From contig VIIQ02000600.1 of assembly GCA_007449985.2 (NCBI GenBank), forward strand, positions 372,001-436,000: a stretch of DNA of 64,000 nt, read 5' to 3'. Shown piece after piece: positions 34,870 to 46,603 of the stretch. The notes beneath the pieces are model-generated. The model was given only the letters and a program-made list of their open reading frames with translations. It did not search any database and was not told where the DNA came from. Within the stretch, counting starts at the first letter, position 1. Each line of letters opens with the position of its first letter. The position numbers and the translations under genes are program-made. The DNA comes from Desmodesmus armatus. Its lineage: Eukaryota; Chlorophyta; Chlorophyceae; Sphaeropleales; Scenedesmaceae.

Positions 34870-36993
34870 CAAGGCATGTGTGATGTGGCTGAGTGTGTGT
34901 TGGCCAGCAGGCCTCTTTGATTTCCACACCACATTCGAGTGCGCAGTGTAGAGGCTGTGGTCTTTGGGGTATTTGTCTTGCTGACAGCGCTCTGTGCTGG
35001 CTTTGTTGTTGCGCTCCTGGTTGCGCCCCTGTATGGGTGGCTGTTTGTACGCTGTGCTACTGAGCAGTACAGCTATTGCCGGCATGTGCTGACAGCTAAA
35101 CTGTACGTGGCTTTCAGCAGTCAGCTCATTGCAACTTCCTTCGGCTCATTGCTGCCTTGGTGGCAGCTTTACATTTGCATGGTGATGTGCTGAGGGGTGT
35201 GTGGCTGGGGCTTTCTTGATGTGGTGCCCATCATTTCTGATGGTACCCGACACCTCTTGGGTGTCAGCATCGCTTGCGGTCACCACAGTTGTGGCTGTCT
35301 AGTCAGCAGCAGCATCACTTGCAATAATCACTGGGGATGTATCAGCAGTGTCTGCGAGTCTGTTGTAGTTCTGTGATGGAGAGTTCTGTTGAGGGATGGT
35401 TCGGCCATTTTGACAGGTGCTTCCTGCTTACAGCCTGCCAAGCGAGACGCGGTGACTGCCTTTGCAGTCACCCTATGTGCCAGCAGAGCGAGGGTTGAGG
35501 GACCGGTGCAACATGGGCACGCAGCCTGCAGTGCAGCAGTGTTGCTGTTTTGAGCTCCGTGTGTTGCATGTTTGAGGTGAGAGGGCTTGGTGTGAGATGG
35601 GAGTGTATGTACAGCAGCTGAGCCCTTGGCCTGTCGGTGTCTTCCACTACCACAGCTGGGGCATGGGGCCATTTGTTTTCATCTGTTGTTGTTGTGAGTG
35701 GTGGTGAGAGGTGGTGGATGCTTGCGTGGAGTGTGTACTGTGGGACTTGGGTTGGCAAGGAAGGGGGCAGAGTGTGGTAGGGGTGTGCTGTTGAGGGTGT
35801 CTTGAGGGCGAGCGCCTGAGGGCGAGCGCCTGCAGAGAGAGGGAATCTGTACTGCTGGTGGTTACCACAGAATTCCTTGCATTTTTGTGAGGGGATTCCG
35901 CCTGAGCAGGCATGTTGCTTGTTGTGGTTGAGCCTCACTTTTCTGCGCAAACATTATCACTTGTGTAAGCCTTAGGTTCATTGTCTTATGTTGGCGGGTA
36001 CACAGTGTGGCGAGCCTTTTGTGGTGTTCACAGCATGTTGATGGCGCGGCATGCTGACATACGTATGCCAACTGGATGCTTGTTTGTTCAAGCGCAGTGT
36101 GCATATGTCGTTGAGGAGTTGTGAAGTGAGGTGGCACTGTTGGGTTGCGGCTGTCCTGGTGAGGAGCGTGACTGTGGTGTTGTGGTCGGGTTGTTTTGAG
36201 TGACTCTGTCAAAACTTGCAGCAACAGTGATGTAGAGTGAGAGGTGTGCATCGGTGTTGCCCACTGGCTTCCACCAGACAGTTTGCTGCCTGCGGCGGTC
36301 ATGTTTTGGTGCAGCTGTTTGTTGGCTTTTGGGATATTGAACAAAGCAGACACCTTGTAAGTGACAAGTGTTTGATCTGCATGCCCATATGGACTTTCAG
36401 GGATGTGGTGATTACTATTGATATTGTATGGCGTTTGAGGTATGACATTTGAGGTAACATCGTGTAACATGTGGTGCAATGTTGGAGTGCGACAGGCCCT
36501 GCTGAAGTTCAGCTGGACTTTCGATTGGTGCCGCCAATTGGCAAGTTGCTCTGCACAGAGAAAGGGGGCAACGTTTTGTGTGCTGACCAGTTTGCAGCAG
36601 CATGCCTTTGACCTTGTCAAGCTACCGTTCGGTCACAAGCTGTGGCATGCAGGTGCGGTGAGCACAATGCAGCACATGCCGTGCTGTGAAGTTTTCAATC
36701 ACACACACAGCCAGGCTGGCACTTGACAGCTTCGTGCGTGCCTCTCTTTATGGATTCCCTACCTCCAGAGCAGTACACAGACGATCACATCTCGAATTGT
36801 CAGTGTCATTTGATGCACGGCTTCCGAGGTTTAGCGTTCCTGTATGACACGAGCGCTCTCTATGTACTGCCACCGCCCCGTAACAGCCACTTTATAGCCA
36901 TAACTCCCGTTGTATCCAACCGTGAAGCAGCTGTGGCACTCTTTGGACAGGCCAACGTCACGCACCGCACCAGTGCTCGCACAGCACGCCTTG
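34870..36993 (+). other. Intergenic, TG-rich
   Basis: Strongly T/G-rich on the plus strand. A long minus-strand open frame here (36620-35862) reflects that composition and has no domain resemblance. It should contain the WD40 gene 3' UTR and the promoter of the repeat-protein gene. Confidence 0.45.
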
Positions 36994-37901
36994 ATGGCCC
37001 TGCACCTGATGCGCTTTGCGGTCGCAATGCTGGTGACAGCCTGCCTCGTGACGCTGACAGCATCACAACAGCCACGTAAGTGACTGTCCCGATCAGGAGA
37101 TGCAGACTGGGACTACGGGTGGTTCCTCAAATGCAGCACTTGTGCGCCCCGCAATGCATGCGAGAGACTTTGCAATATCTGTTCAGCTTACTTGCGCGCC
37201 GTTGCTTCACTGTCCTGGCACCCGACAACCCATCTGTTATTGCAGGTGGGAGGCAGCTGCAGGGAGTGCAGGCATTCGGCTCTGTGGAGACCCCTAGACT
37301 GCCCAAGTCCGTTGCCCGGGCCGAGTGGGGCCCCAAGTTCCCCTCTACCGGCAACAAGAAGCTGCTGGCTGTACAGGCATTTGGCTCTGTGGAGACTCCC
37401 AAGCAGCCCACAGCTGTTGCGCGCACCAACTGGGGCCCCAAGTTCCCATCCACCGGCAACAAGAAGCTCCTCTCGGTTCAGGCATTCAGCTCAGTGGAGA
37501 CCCCCAAGCAGCCCACAGCTGTCGCCCGGACAAACTGGGGCCCCAAGTTCCCAACGTCCACCGGCAACAAGAAGCTGCTCGCGGTGCAAGCATTTGGCTC
37601 TGTGGAGACCCCCAAGCAGCCCACAGCTGTTGCGCGCACCAACTGGGGCCCCAAGTTCCCAAGTTCCACCGGCAACAAGAAGCTGCTTGCAGTGCAGGCA
37701 TTTGGCTCTGTGGAGACCCCAAAGATGCCCAAGTCCGTCGCCCGCACCAACTGGGGCCCCAAGTTCCCATCCACCGGCAACAAGAAGCTGCTTGCATTTG
37801 TGGCTCCCGCAGAGCCCAAGAAGCCTGTTGAGGTTGCAGCCAGCCGGTTTGCCCCCAAGCCAGGATCCTCCCGCAACACTGCTGCTGAGGGTGGCAGGTG
37901 A
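36994..37901 (+). CDS. Secreted protein with five 35-36-residue tandem repeats
   Basis: Two exons (36994-37075 and 37246-37901, phase 1, donor GTAAGT, acceptor TTGCAG) give 245 aa. Exon 1 is a signal peptide (M-A-L-H-L-M-R then FAVAMLVTACLVTLTAS). Exon 2 is almost entirely five repeats at 37266-37370, 37371-37475, 37476-37583, 37584-37691 and 37692-37796. Each contains VQAFGSVETPK, a variable QPTA/MPKS pair, VAR(T)NWGPKFP and (S)STGNKKLLA. Units 3 and 4 have one extra residue. The repeats are basic, lack Cys, and each holds one invariant Trp. A short Lys/Pro/Ala tail (FVAPAEPKKPVEVAASRFAP ...) follows, in which ASRFAPKPGSS looks like a decayed repeat end. I do not recognise the family. An extracellular or wall role is inferred only from the signal peptide. 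Confidence 0.85.
37266..37796 (+). repeat. Coding tandem repeat, five units of 105-108 bp
   Basis: Unit starts at 37266, 37371, 37476, 37584 and 37692. Identity at DNA level is high, with mainly third-position differences plus one-codon insertions in units 3 and 4. Confidence 0.95.
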
Positions 37902-40428
37902 AGGCACTAGGCATGCTCTGCTTCAATCACTCTGTGTGTGAAGATAGTGTGTGTGTCAGTCACTCAGTGACTGCGTCAGTGGTGGCTTTTTGCCCAGAGA
38001 GGCCATACCTTCCTGAGCCGCCTGCGGTGCCTCAACACCTGCCAGGCTATCACTCAATCATTTTGTGAGTGGCAGTTGAGCTGCCTTGCTGTTGCAAGCA
38101 CAGCTACAGTAGTCGCAGTAGTCAGCCGCAATTCGTGGTCACGTCAGCTTTTTGTGGTCGAGCCTGTCCCCCGCCAAGTGCATAACAATGCCTTGGCAGA
38201 GGAGCACAGCTGCTGCACTGCCGTCCTGGCAGCAGCAGAGGGGCAGTGGTTTCAAAGGTATGCTTGGTAGTGCACGTACTGGTACAGCAGTTCAATGAAG
38301 GTGTTGTGTGATGCAGTAACCCCAGTGGCTAGTACCTGTAGACCACCATCTTGGTGTGGGTGGCAGTGACGCCCACTGTTGTAGCAAATGACTGTTGGCC
38401 TGCCACCCCTGTGTGCAGCTGTGTAGGAGTGGTGGTTGCCACAGTTGGGCCAGGGCTCAACTGCAGGAGTGGCACACTCACCATGTATGACTGATCCAAG
38501 CCATTGGGCTGAGCATGAATGACAGTGTGTGGGTGGATGTACGTGACTGGGTGTGGGAGGATGCAGGCTGCTGCGCTGTTGTGGCAGGACTCCTCGGAGT
38601 TGCTGTAGTGCAGGGCACTTGCAAGGCTGATGCATCGGCTAGCTCATGAGTAGTGCAGAGCTGCTGCGGCGCTACTGCTGTTGCGCATGTCTGCGGTGTG
38701 CCTTTGTGCATTTGAGCCGTCTAAGCAGTAGGCTGTGCCGTCTAAACAGCAGGTGTGAGGGCCTTGTGTTGGGGCTGTTGCTGGATGTGGCTGGGGCAAG
38801 GGATGTGATTGGACTGCTGCGAGTCAGCCAGTGGTTGCGTCGTTGGTACCTGGCATGCGGGGTGAATGGTGCACAGCCCAGCATGTGCCACTGCATTTGA
38901 GTGCGCATGCATGTCACTGGCATCACGCTGCAAGCGGCATGCCTGCAGTTGAAGGGATGGTGCTGGTGAGTAACCACCACCCGTATGCCCGGCCTGTTGG
39001 AGGTTGCAATTGGTTGAACCAGCAGGGTTTTTGAAGTGGGACGAGGTTGCATGGGCCAAGTTGTGCAGGAAGGGGCGGCAGCTGCAGCCCAGTGGCTATG
39101 CTGTGGAGTTGCGCTTGTGCCAAGATGTGCATTGCTGGCTGCCATCACTCTGTGGACTGATAGTGATCCACTGTTGCATTCTTGCAGCAATGCTTCAGGT
39201 GGATGTGCACATGCTGTATGTGTGTTTGCTGCTGTGTGAGCTGGCTACCGTACAGTAGAGTCAAAAGAGTGCTGGTAGCGATTTTGCAAGGTTCTGTGCT
39301 TGAAGGTGCACTTTGATGTGTCCTGTGTCATGTTGTGAGTTGCATGCTAGTTTTACTCTGCCTAAGGGGAGTTGCACAGTATCTGCTTTGTCCTAGTTCT
39401 GAAGAACACATGTCGATAGTCAGCTTGCAGACAGCCGTTGACAGAGAGTCTTGCTCTAGTCGTTGTCATTGACACAAGTTGTGGTGTTGGGTTGCAGGCA
39501 GATTGGTGGATCTTATTGCCAGCACCGACAACATGCAGTACTGTCAGCAGCTATTGTATCCTTGATATTTTAACATTCGAACCATCAGTAGGTTGTCCAC
39601 AAGGCCCTCGTGACACTGCTCTCGTGTGTTTATGTCCCCTATGCTGACGGGGCCATGCATACCCTGTAGCAAACATTGTTGCAAGCCTTGAGGTAGCCTC
39701 CGTAAATTTTCCTGGTTTGCGGACAATGCAGATGCCCAGCTGCAAGAGAGCTGTTCAGCGTGTGCTTGGCCACAACCCTGCTTCTCAGCAGTCAGCAATG
39801 CACATTGACGTGAGCCTCAGCCACACTTGAAAGGATGCAGCTAAGAACAAAAATGGCATGCATGCATACAGGTGACTGGCGGTCAATCACCAGCTCAGCT
39901 TGTGGATTAACAGCATCTGGCTGAACCTTTCTGCAGCAATTGCTGACGTGCCCCGAGCCAACCAGCTTGCACAAGCCACACAATATGATGGAAGGTTCCC
40001 AACAGGCTGGCAAGCGCCTGTGATTCAATCAGCAGGCCGCTCCTGAATGACAGTATTGAGTTCAAATGGTGTGTCATACACATGCATTGGTTCAAGTGAA
40101 ACAAGGCTGACGGCAAGCCTGCGTAGCACCATGTCAGGTTCAACACCGAGAGTATCATGGACAGTGCCACTCAATGCATTGAGTGCACATATACCTGGAC
40201 AGTTGCAAACCCCCACTGCACACAGTGCATGCCAACTTCTTGTGACAAGGACGACATTGTGCCAGCACACACCGCACACATGCAGTTCAGTAGCTTGCAC
40301 GCGGGGTTGTGTCCTGTGAGCAGGAGGCTCGCAGGGTTCCCTCCCTTACGTCACAAAACTTCAATACACAAAAGACAGGAGGCCACAGCAGTGGGGCTGT
40401 GGCAAGAGTAGAAACTCGCGACCATCCA
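37902..40428. other. Intergenic between repeat-protein gene and LINE
   Basis: About 2.5 kb, TG-rich in the left part. No recognisable coding, RNA gene or repeat boundary was found. Confidence 0.45.
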
Positions 40429-40436
40429 CACAAGCA

Positions 40437-40440
<4 letters not shown>

Positions 40441-40515
<75 letters not shown>
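40441..40515. repeat. (GA)n microsatellite, ~75 bp, at LINE 3' end
   Basis: Uninterrupted AG repeat directly abutting the left copy of the target-site duplication. On the LINE strand it reads as a (CT)n tail in place of poly(A). Confidence 0.97.
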
Positions 40516-40519
<4 letters not shown>

Positions 40520-40625
40520 GCTAAAATGCCAGGCATTTAGCGTTAGTTGAGGAAAGGGCCGTGTGTGACCTCATATCGGTCGCCACGTCCCCACCGTAAC
40601 CCCAGGTGCCTACACACCCTAGGGA

Positions 40626-42380
40626 TCAAAAATGCTGCTTCAGCTTCTTTCGTTTCCTGTGGTCAGGCAGTGGTTGGCCATGCACTTCTCTTTTCCTCTT
40701 GCTCCAGCTTGATTTGGCGTAGTACCTGGCGTTCTGTATGGCGGCATGTCTCGTGTTCCAGATTTCCTCTACATGTTTACCTGCCAGGTGGTGGAGTTTC
40801 TTCAGTAGCTGTGACAGTGCTGTACCCTGTATTCCCAAGTCCTTCAGGTGCTCTTCTGTTTTCTTATAAATACATCCAGATACTCCCAGTAAGATGCTGG
40901 TCAGTTTCACCTCTGCGCTGGGGTCGAAGATTTTGATCGATTTCATCAGACGGTCGTGCTGGCGGTCGGCCCTGTTCTCTTGGTGCGTAGGGTCCGTGTC
41001 TCTACAGTATTCAATCTCAATGAGCTCGTAGTGTGTGATGTGTTGTTCCGTATGTACCATTAGCGCATCGGGTTTGCAGCGCTGTCGGATTCTTCGTTTG
41101 AGGCCGTCCGGCATACTTTCTGGCAAGACACCGAGCGGAATTCTTCCTTTCCTCTTTATGATGGCACATCTACGGCTCAGGCCGACGTCGCTCATCACCA
41201 GTTCTGCGCCTCTGTGCCCGTTGTACACTGCTTGGATAATCAGTGACCCCGCGTCGTTGTGCCGTCTTGTGACTGCCCCGGACAGTCTTGGGCATGCGCT
41301 GAGCGCGTGGTGCCCCCCATCAGGTTGGTTGCACAGGGGGCAGTTGTTATTATTTATGACTTTATAGCGGCTCAGCAGCTTGTTGGTTGGGAGCAGGCCC
41401 CATCTGTATTGTAAGATCAGTTTCCGACTTCTGTGTTTGATTGCGGTACTTCTCATGAAGAGGTGACTGTATTTGTGGTTTATGTGTTTGTCCTGGTCTT
41501 CCCAAGCTTTGAAGTACACTCCTGTAGTGTTGGCTTCTCCAAGTGCGCACTTGAGTTTGGCGGTGTGCTTGAGGGTCTCTGCCAAGTTGGCCAAGGGCGT
41601 GTGTTCCCTCCTTGTGCCTGTTTGTGTGGTGACTTCCTCAATTGAGTAGGGCCAGTAGTAGGTGTCCCTTGCATTGCTCTGCACACATTCTGTGGTTGTG
41701 GAGGCCTGTCGTTCTGTGGCCACCTCCACGGCCAAGTAGTCTGCCATGTCGTTTCCATATACTCCTGTGTGGCTGGTAACTTTCCAGAGGTGCAGTGTTG
41801 CCTGAGAGGTGCGCAGCCTGTGTACTATGTCTGTTAGCAGACTGTGGTGTCTGTGTTCTTCCATATCTTGCGGGTGGGTGATCATTCTGTGGATCTGATA
41901 CATGGAAGTCTGACTGTCTGTGGCTATGTGGATGTTTTGGTTTGCTCCTGGATTGGCTAGTATGTAGGCTGCCCGGATGCCGACTAGCTCTGCTCTGTTG
42001 ATGGTGTTGACATTGGGCATGTAGCGGTCTGTTTGTAGTGAGCGTGGCCCCCCTGTAATTGTGCAGTCTGTTGTGATGGTATGTGTCATGCCATTTTCGT
42101 CTTCAGGTGGTTTGAAGGCAGCGGCTGCTATGCTAGCCCCTTTGCCTGCTTTTGTGATGGCGCTTCCGTCAGTGTAGTAGAAATCCCTCCAGTTGAACCG
42201 CAGTGGTGGTGGTTTGGTGGCCTCCATAGGGGCAGGCTCAGAAAGGTCGGGTGTCCTCCAATTGTGTGCCATCGTAGATGCCGGCTCCCATCTCGAGTTC
42301 TTAAAGGCCCTTGTTCGAGGGAGCGGCTTGTTAGCCCCTGGTTGCGGCTGAGCCCATTCACATGGATGGCATTCTACTCG
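40626..42380 (-). pseudogene. LINE ORF2 remnant: RNase H domain and C-terminal zinc knuckle
   Basis: An uninterrupted frame of about 584 codons begins at the truncated 5' boundary, so no genuine start codon is expected. RNase H catalytic residues are visible in order: Asp in YYTDGSAI, Glu in NRAELVGIRA, Asp in IATDSQTSMYQ, and the His/Asp region in SHTGVYGNDMADYLA. A CPLCNQPDGGHHALSACP motif (CCHC type) follows, as in the C-terminal part of many plant and algal LINE ORF2 proteins. The endonuclease and reverse transcriptase domains are absent. The intact frame suggests a recent insertion. Confidence 0.88.
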
Positions 42381-42624
42381 CACAAGCAAACAATATCACT
42401 CTGTGCCAACTGTGCCAAGTAGCAATTGGCATGCAATAGCAGCACACAACTTCAGCAGACACACTGTACAATGTGACACAGTGAACACGAAGCAACCTCG
42501 CCCTCAACAGTCCCACTGCCTGTCCGAGTTGATATGGCGGCTGGCCTGCCAGTTATGTCCTGCTGCATTTCTGCCAGTGCAAGAGCACAGCACCAAACGC
42601 CCTGCCCGAGCCATTCCTGCCTCC

Positions 42625-45564
42625 TCAGGAGCGCTTGTCAGCCACACCCCTGAGGTACCTTGCCAATGCTGATCCAATGAAGATCTGAGCCAGCTGGCCA
42701 AGGATGCAGGGGCTGCGGCAGACAGACAAACACATGGCATGGACAGCAGACACATATCTCAACGAACCGCCACCCACTTGTTGATGCAAAGACCCAAGGC
42801 CCGTCATCGCGCAGCAGTGGCCTGAACAAAGTCTGCGAGCTGTATCACAGGCGACACAACAAGCAAGCTGGCATGAGCAGGTACGCAACGAGCAACGGCC
42901 GCTACACAGCATGGGCAGTGCTGCAGGCCAGCTGCCTGGCCGACAGCCCCGTTGCTGATGCTGCAAAACACCAAAGCCCAACGCTGCTCTGCTGCAACCC
43001 CCCCCCCTCCGTCCCCATGCCTCACTGCGCACCGACACTGCACACCAGATGTGCAGAAACCCAACCCCTTCTCTCCCAGAGCAACCAAGTCCCACTCACA
43101 TTGCCATGAGTCCTTGCTGCGTCAGGTTGGGTGTCAGGTAGCTGATGACTGTCACAGCAACCGGGGCGCTCTTCTGACTCGACATAATCATCACGGCAAC
43201 GCCCTCACGCAAAGGAAGCCGCAGCACATACTGAGACACCACTAACGCATTCAGCGCCAGCAGCACTATATGCAGCCCTGAACTCAGCACCACCACCAGC
43301 AGCACACTCGTGAATGCCTGCTGCAGGAGTGTGTCCCGTGCTCCACTCAGTGTCTGCCAAACAATAGCTGCCAAGTTGAGTGTAGAGAACAGACTGAGCT
43401 GCACCTTGTACTTTGTGACAAAGTCGCACACAGGCTTACTGAGATCCCGGGCAAGCTTCCCAGCCACGGATGGGACCAGGACTGTCAGCAGAAGTTTGAC
43501 CACCAGGTTTTGAGGGTCCACACTGACCACGTTTGCACCTGGCATGCTGCTGAGCACCAGACGGAACTCGAAGGGGACTGTGACAATGCCCAAGAGGTTT
43601 GTGGCGACCTGCAGCATGAACGTGAATAGACAGAAAAGGCGGGAAGGCAGGCCCACGGCGGCAGGATCACGATCAAAGTAGCTTGCTCGTCATTCTGTAT
43701 ACCACTGCTGTGGATATCACGGCAGCACCCAATACCCAAGAGAACACAACAGCAGCAATTGTGTTCAGCACTGACAACTATTGCATGCCAAGCAGCCCGT
43801 GCGCTGCAGCTACTGCTGCTGAACCACCCTCTAAGCCAGGGCTGCCCTCTGCCCACACTGCCAACAGAGTGATGTTTCAGGGGACTCATCGAATGACTAG
43901 CTCTCTCACAGCCTGCTGACAGCTCCATGCACAGTTGATCAACGTTGTCAACTAGTAGTCACTCAGGCTGTGTGCCTCAATCCTAAACCCTACACACCAA
44001 GCAAACACCCAAGCAAAACACACCCTTGGCTGCTGATCTCATCACACAAACTCAGCTGAAAGCTTCTCACCGTGAGCAGCAGTGCCAGCGCCTGGTTCCC
44101 TTTCGACGCCGCCGTAAGAGCCACCCCCACGCCCAGGGTGGTGGGCACCACACAGAACAGCGCCAGTCCCGTGGCAAACTCGCGCGGCTGCAGAGGGATC
44201 ATCAGCATCAGGAATCCGAAGCAGGGGGTGATGACGAGGATGGCGAGGAAGCCGTACAGCACCCCCACCCAGTGCCGCAGGAGCGCCCTGTGGGGTGCAA
44301 TTGCAGGCATGTAGTAAGATACACAGATGAGCTGGTTAGTAAGTGCTTTTGCAGTGGTTGCGGTAGTAGGTTCAGGAGGCGTACAGCGGCCCCACCCAGT
44401 GGCGCAGGAGCGCCCTGCAGGGTGCAATTGCAGGCATGTAGTAAGATACACAGATGAGCTGGTTAGTAAGTGCTTTTGCAGTGGTTGCGGTACTAGGTTC
44501 AGCAGGCGTACACCACCCCACCCAGCGCCGCAGGGGCGCCCTGCAGGGGTGCAATTGCAGGCATGTAGTAAGATACACAGATGAGCTGGTTAGTAGGTGC
44601 TTTTGCAGTGGTTGAGACAGTAAGTTCAACAGCTGTACAGCACGCCCACCCAGTGGTGCAGGAGTGTCCTGCAGGGCAGAGTGATAGGCATATGGACGAG
44701 AAGACGTACAGCATGCCCAGCCAGTGGCACCGTGGTGCTCTGCCGGCACAAGCACATACGTGACCTTTATGTGGGCAGATTGGGGTTGGGGTGTCAAGTC
44801 ACGCAGCATCACAGTGCTGCATTGATTTGGTGTCCTCAAGTTGTTGCTGCCTTTTGTCAAGGTAAGAGAAACTGCAACACTGCAGCGTGGCAGTCAGCAG
44901 CGTTCACTGGAATCAGACCAGCCAGCAGGGGACCTGCAGGGCAGCTCTCTTTACTTTCACACAGCGCAACTGGCGCTGAACATGCAGCAGACAACACTGC
45001 CCCCGATTGGTGCACTCAGGCACTATCTGCACTCCAGCATATGCCAATGTTCACAACTGCTTACCTGAAATCATCTGATTTGAGTGTCAGTCCAGATATC
45101 AAGAACACTAGGAAATTGTTGGCCGCCTGCACGACCCTGATGTCCCCAATGGACCAACTGGCAACTGCCTTGCCCGGCACAGGCCAGGCCATTGCAAGTG
45201 CTGCTGCTAAGCTGAAGCTAATCAGCATGAAGTTGTTGACCACGAAGGCAGAAGCATGAGCCTTTGCCTGCTGCCACTGCTCATGCTTGCTGCTGCTGCT
45301 GCTTGTGTCCTGCGTGTGCTGTGGTAGAGGGCTGCTTCCACCGTGGAGACCGTTTGCGGCGAACTGCGGTGCTGCTGGCAGAGGGGCCGAGGACTGTAAG
45401 TTGAACGCAGTGCCTGCTGCATCTGCCTCCGAGGGACTGCTCTTTGGCATCTGGTGTCGGGGGTATGACTGCTGGTACTCCGAAGTGTCTGGAGGGTCAG
45501 GAAGGTTTGGATCCCAGCCTGTACGATCTGCAAGACTTTTGAGAATGTTGGGTGAGCCCCCCAT
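42625..45564 (-). CDS. BASS4-like sodium/metabolite cotransporter (probably plastid envelope)
   Basis: Member of the bile acid:sodium symporter (SBF) superfamily. Four exons chain in phase: 45564-45065, 44287-44071, 43608-43100, 42712-42625. Family hallmarks are FLISGLTLKSDDFR, ITPCFGFLMLMIPLQPREFA, TGLALFCVVPTTLGVGVALT, GNQALALLLTVATNLLGIVT, and MIMSSQKSAPVAVTVISYL, ending in IPCILGQLAQIFIGSALARY. Hydrophobic segments are spread across exons 1-3. Plant BASS4 is chloroplast-targeted; here the N-terminus before the first transmembrane segment is Ser/Gln-rich. The ATG at 45564 is the first clear one, but the frame is open further upstream and a transit peptide exon may be missing. The intron before 44287 contains a 127-bp tandem array that repeats the splice acceptor and the first exon bases. 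Confidence 0.85.
44270..44700 (-). repeat. 127-bp tandem array duplicating a splice acceptor and exon start
   Basis: GCAATTGCAGGCATGTAGTA and flanking sequence recur at 44297, 44424 and 44551 (period 127), with a fourth decayed copy near 44671. Each unit holds about 90 bp of intron and about 37 bp matching the 5' end of BASS4-like exon 2. Confidence 0.88.
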
Positions 45565-46149
45565 GCCTGTGGTGGCCTTCTGTTGCCTGCAGCATGATTG
45601 GCAGAGGTGATCTCGGTGGTTTTTCCTGCTGCATTGCCCATTCACAGTGTACAGATGCGGCCAACATAACCTGAACAATTTGACAACGAAACAAATGCGC
45701 CTGATGACTCTAGGCTGGTCACCTTGGTTTCAACGCAACGAAGGAGATGCTTGAGGTCCCACCACGACAGCAAAGCTGCATTGGATGTCGATGGCAGTTT
45801 AAAGCGCCAGATTTACCCATTACACTCTTGCCCTGTCTACATGTCGTGTCCACCGTTGCATGTGTCCACGTTCCATGCCGTTCCATTCCATACCCCGTTC
45901 CATTGTGTTCGAGCTGGTTCCATTCAGCACAAATGCCTCACACAACAATCACATACCATTGTTTGAACCTCATTCCCAACACAACAGTGCCAACCGTGAA
46001 GCTTGAGGGGGTCCCAAGGTTTTACAGAACCCTTGCCGGTTTCATTGGTGGTGGCTCTACAAGCCCAGCTTCCTGCGCTGGTAATTTTCACTTCCACTCA
46101 GTTCTCCCATTTTGCCCACATCAGCTCTTTCGGGTTTCAGGTGACCATA

Positions 46150-46603
46150 ATGGAGCGGACATCACCGCGATGGCGGGATGGCACTTGTGAGGGACTACAA
46201 GCCGGACTGCCTCTGGTAAGCTTTTAAAAGCACTGCTTGTATCACACAGTACAGATGTGTATATCGCGACTCGTCGAAACTACCGAATCGGCCTGGCACG
46301 GGCACGGGCCCACACAGCAGCTGCTGAAGATGACTTGAGGCTGCCCAAAGTGGGCAGCCTCAAGTCATCTCCAGCTTGCGGCTTGTCAATTTCTCAACCT
46401 GGGAAAGTTATTTCTTAGATATTGGGTCTATGTTGCAGCGCCTGCAACTTGCCCTGATGTAGTTGCAGCAGAATCAGTACCAACCAACCCTGCCTTTTCA
46501 CTGTTCATTGCCGTACTGTGCCAGGTGGAAGATGGCACCAGCCCCTACACTCACCAGGCAGAAATAGACAAGTATCCGTTCATCATCTCATCACACCGTG
46601 CAG
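46150..46603 (+). CDS. Weak candidate: two small exons of an unidentified gene
   Basis: An ATG at 46150 opens MERTSPRWRDGTCEGLQAGL to a GTAAGC donor after 46215 (phase 0). A second piece runs from 46525 (after GTGCCAG) to a GTGAGG donor after 46603 and reads VEDGTSPYTHQAEIDKYPFI. Composition and splice sites look protein-coding. No further exon could be chained and I do not recognise the protein. Confidence 0.3.
46328..46370. other. Perfect 20-bp inverted repeat with 3-nt loop
   Basis: Left arm 46328-46347 (AGATGACTTGAGGCTGCCCA) pairs without mismatch to 46351-46370 across the loop AAG. It would form a very stable hairpin in RNA from either strand. There is no T-run after it, and it lies outside any gene I can support. 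Confidence 0.95.

Larger units (their letters stand above)
40429..42393 (-). mobile_element. 5'-truncated LINE (non-LTR retrotransposon) with target-site duplication
   Basis: The element occupies 40442-42380 on the minus strand and is flanked by a perfect 13-bp direct repeat, CACAAGCAAACAA, at 40429-40441 and 42381-42393. Its 3' end, at low coordinates, is a (GA)n run of about 75 bp. Its 5' end is inside the open reading frame, so the reverse transcriptase is missing and only the RNase H and C-terminal portions remain. A target-site duplication plus 5' truncation is the usual result of target-primed reverse transcription. Confidence 0.9.

Noticed and set aside
35862..36620. Minus-strand open frame of 252 codons
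   Set aside because: It is antisense to TG-rich non-coding DNA, is rich in His/Thr/Ser/Gln, and has no domain or splice partners.
42953..43095. Minus-strand open frame extending the BASS4 region between 43095 and 42713
   Set aside because: This is the last intron. The C-terminal residues are reached by splicing from 43100 to 42712 in phase 2.
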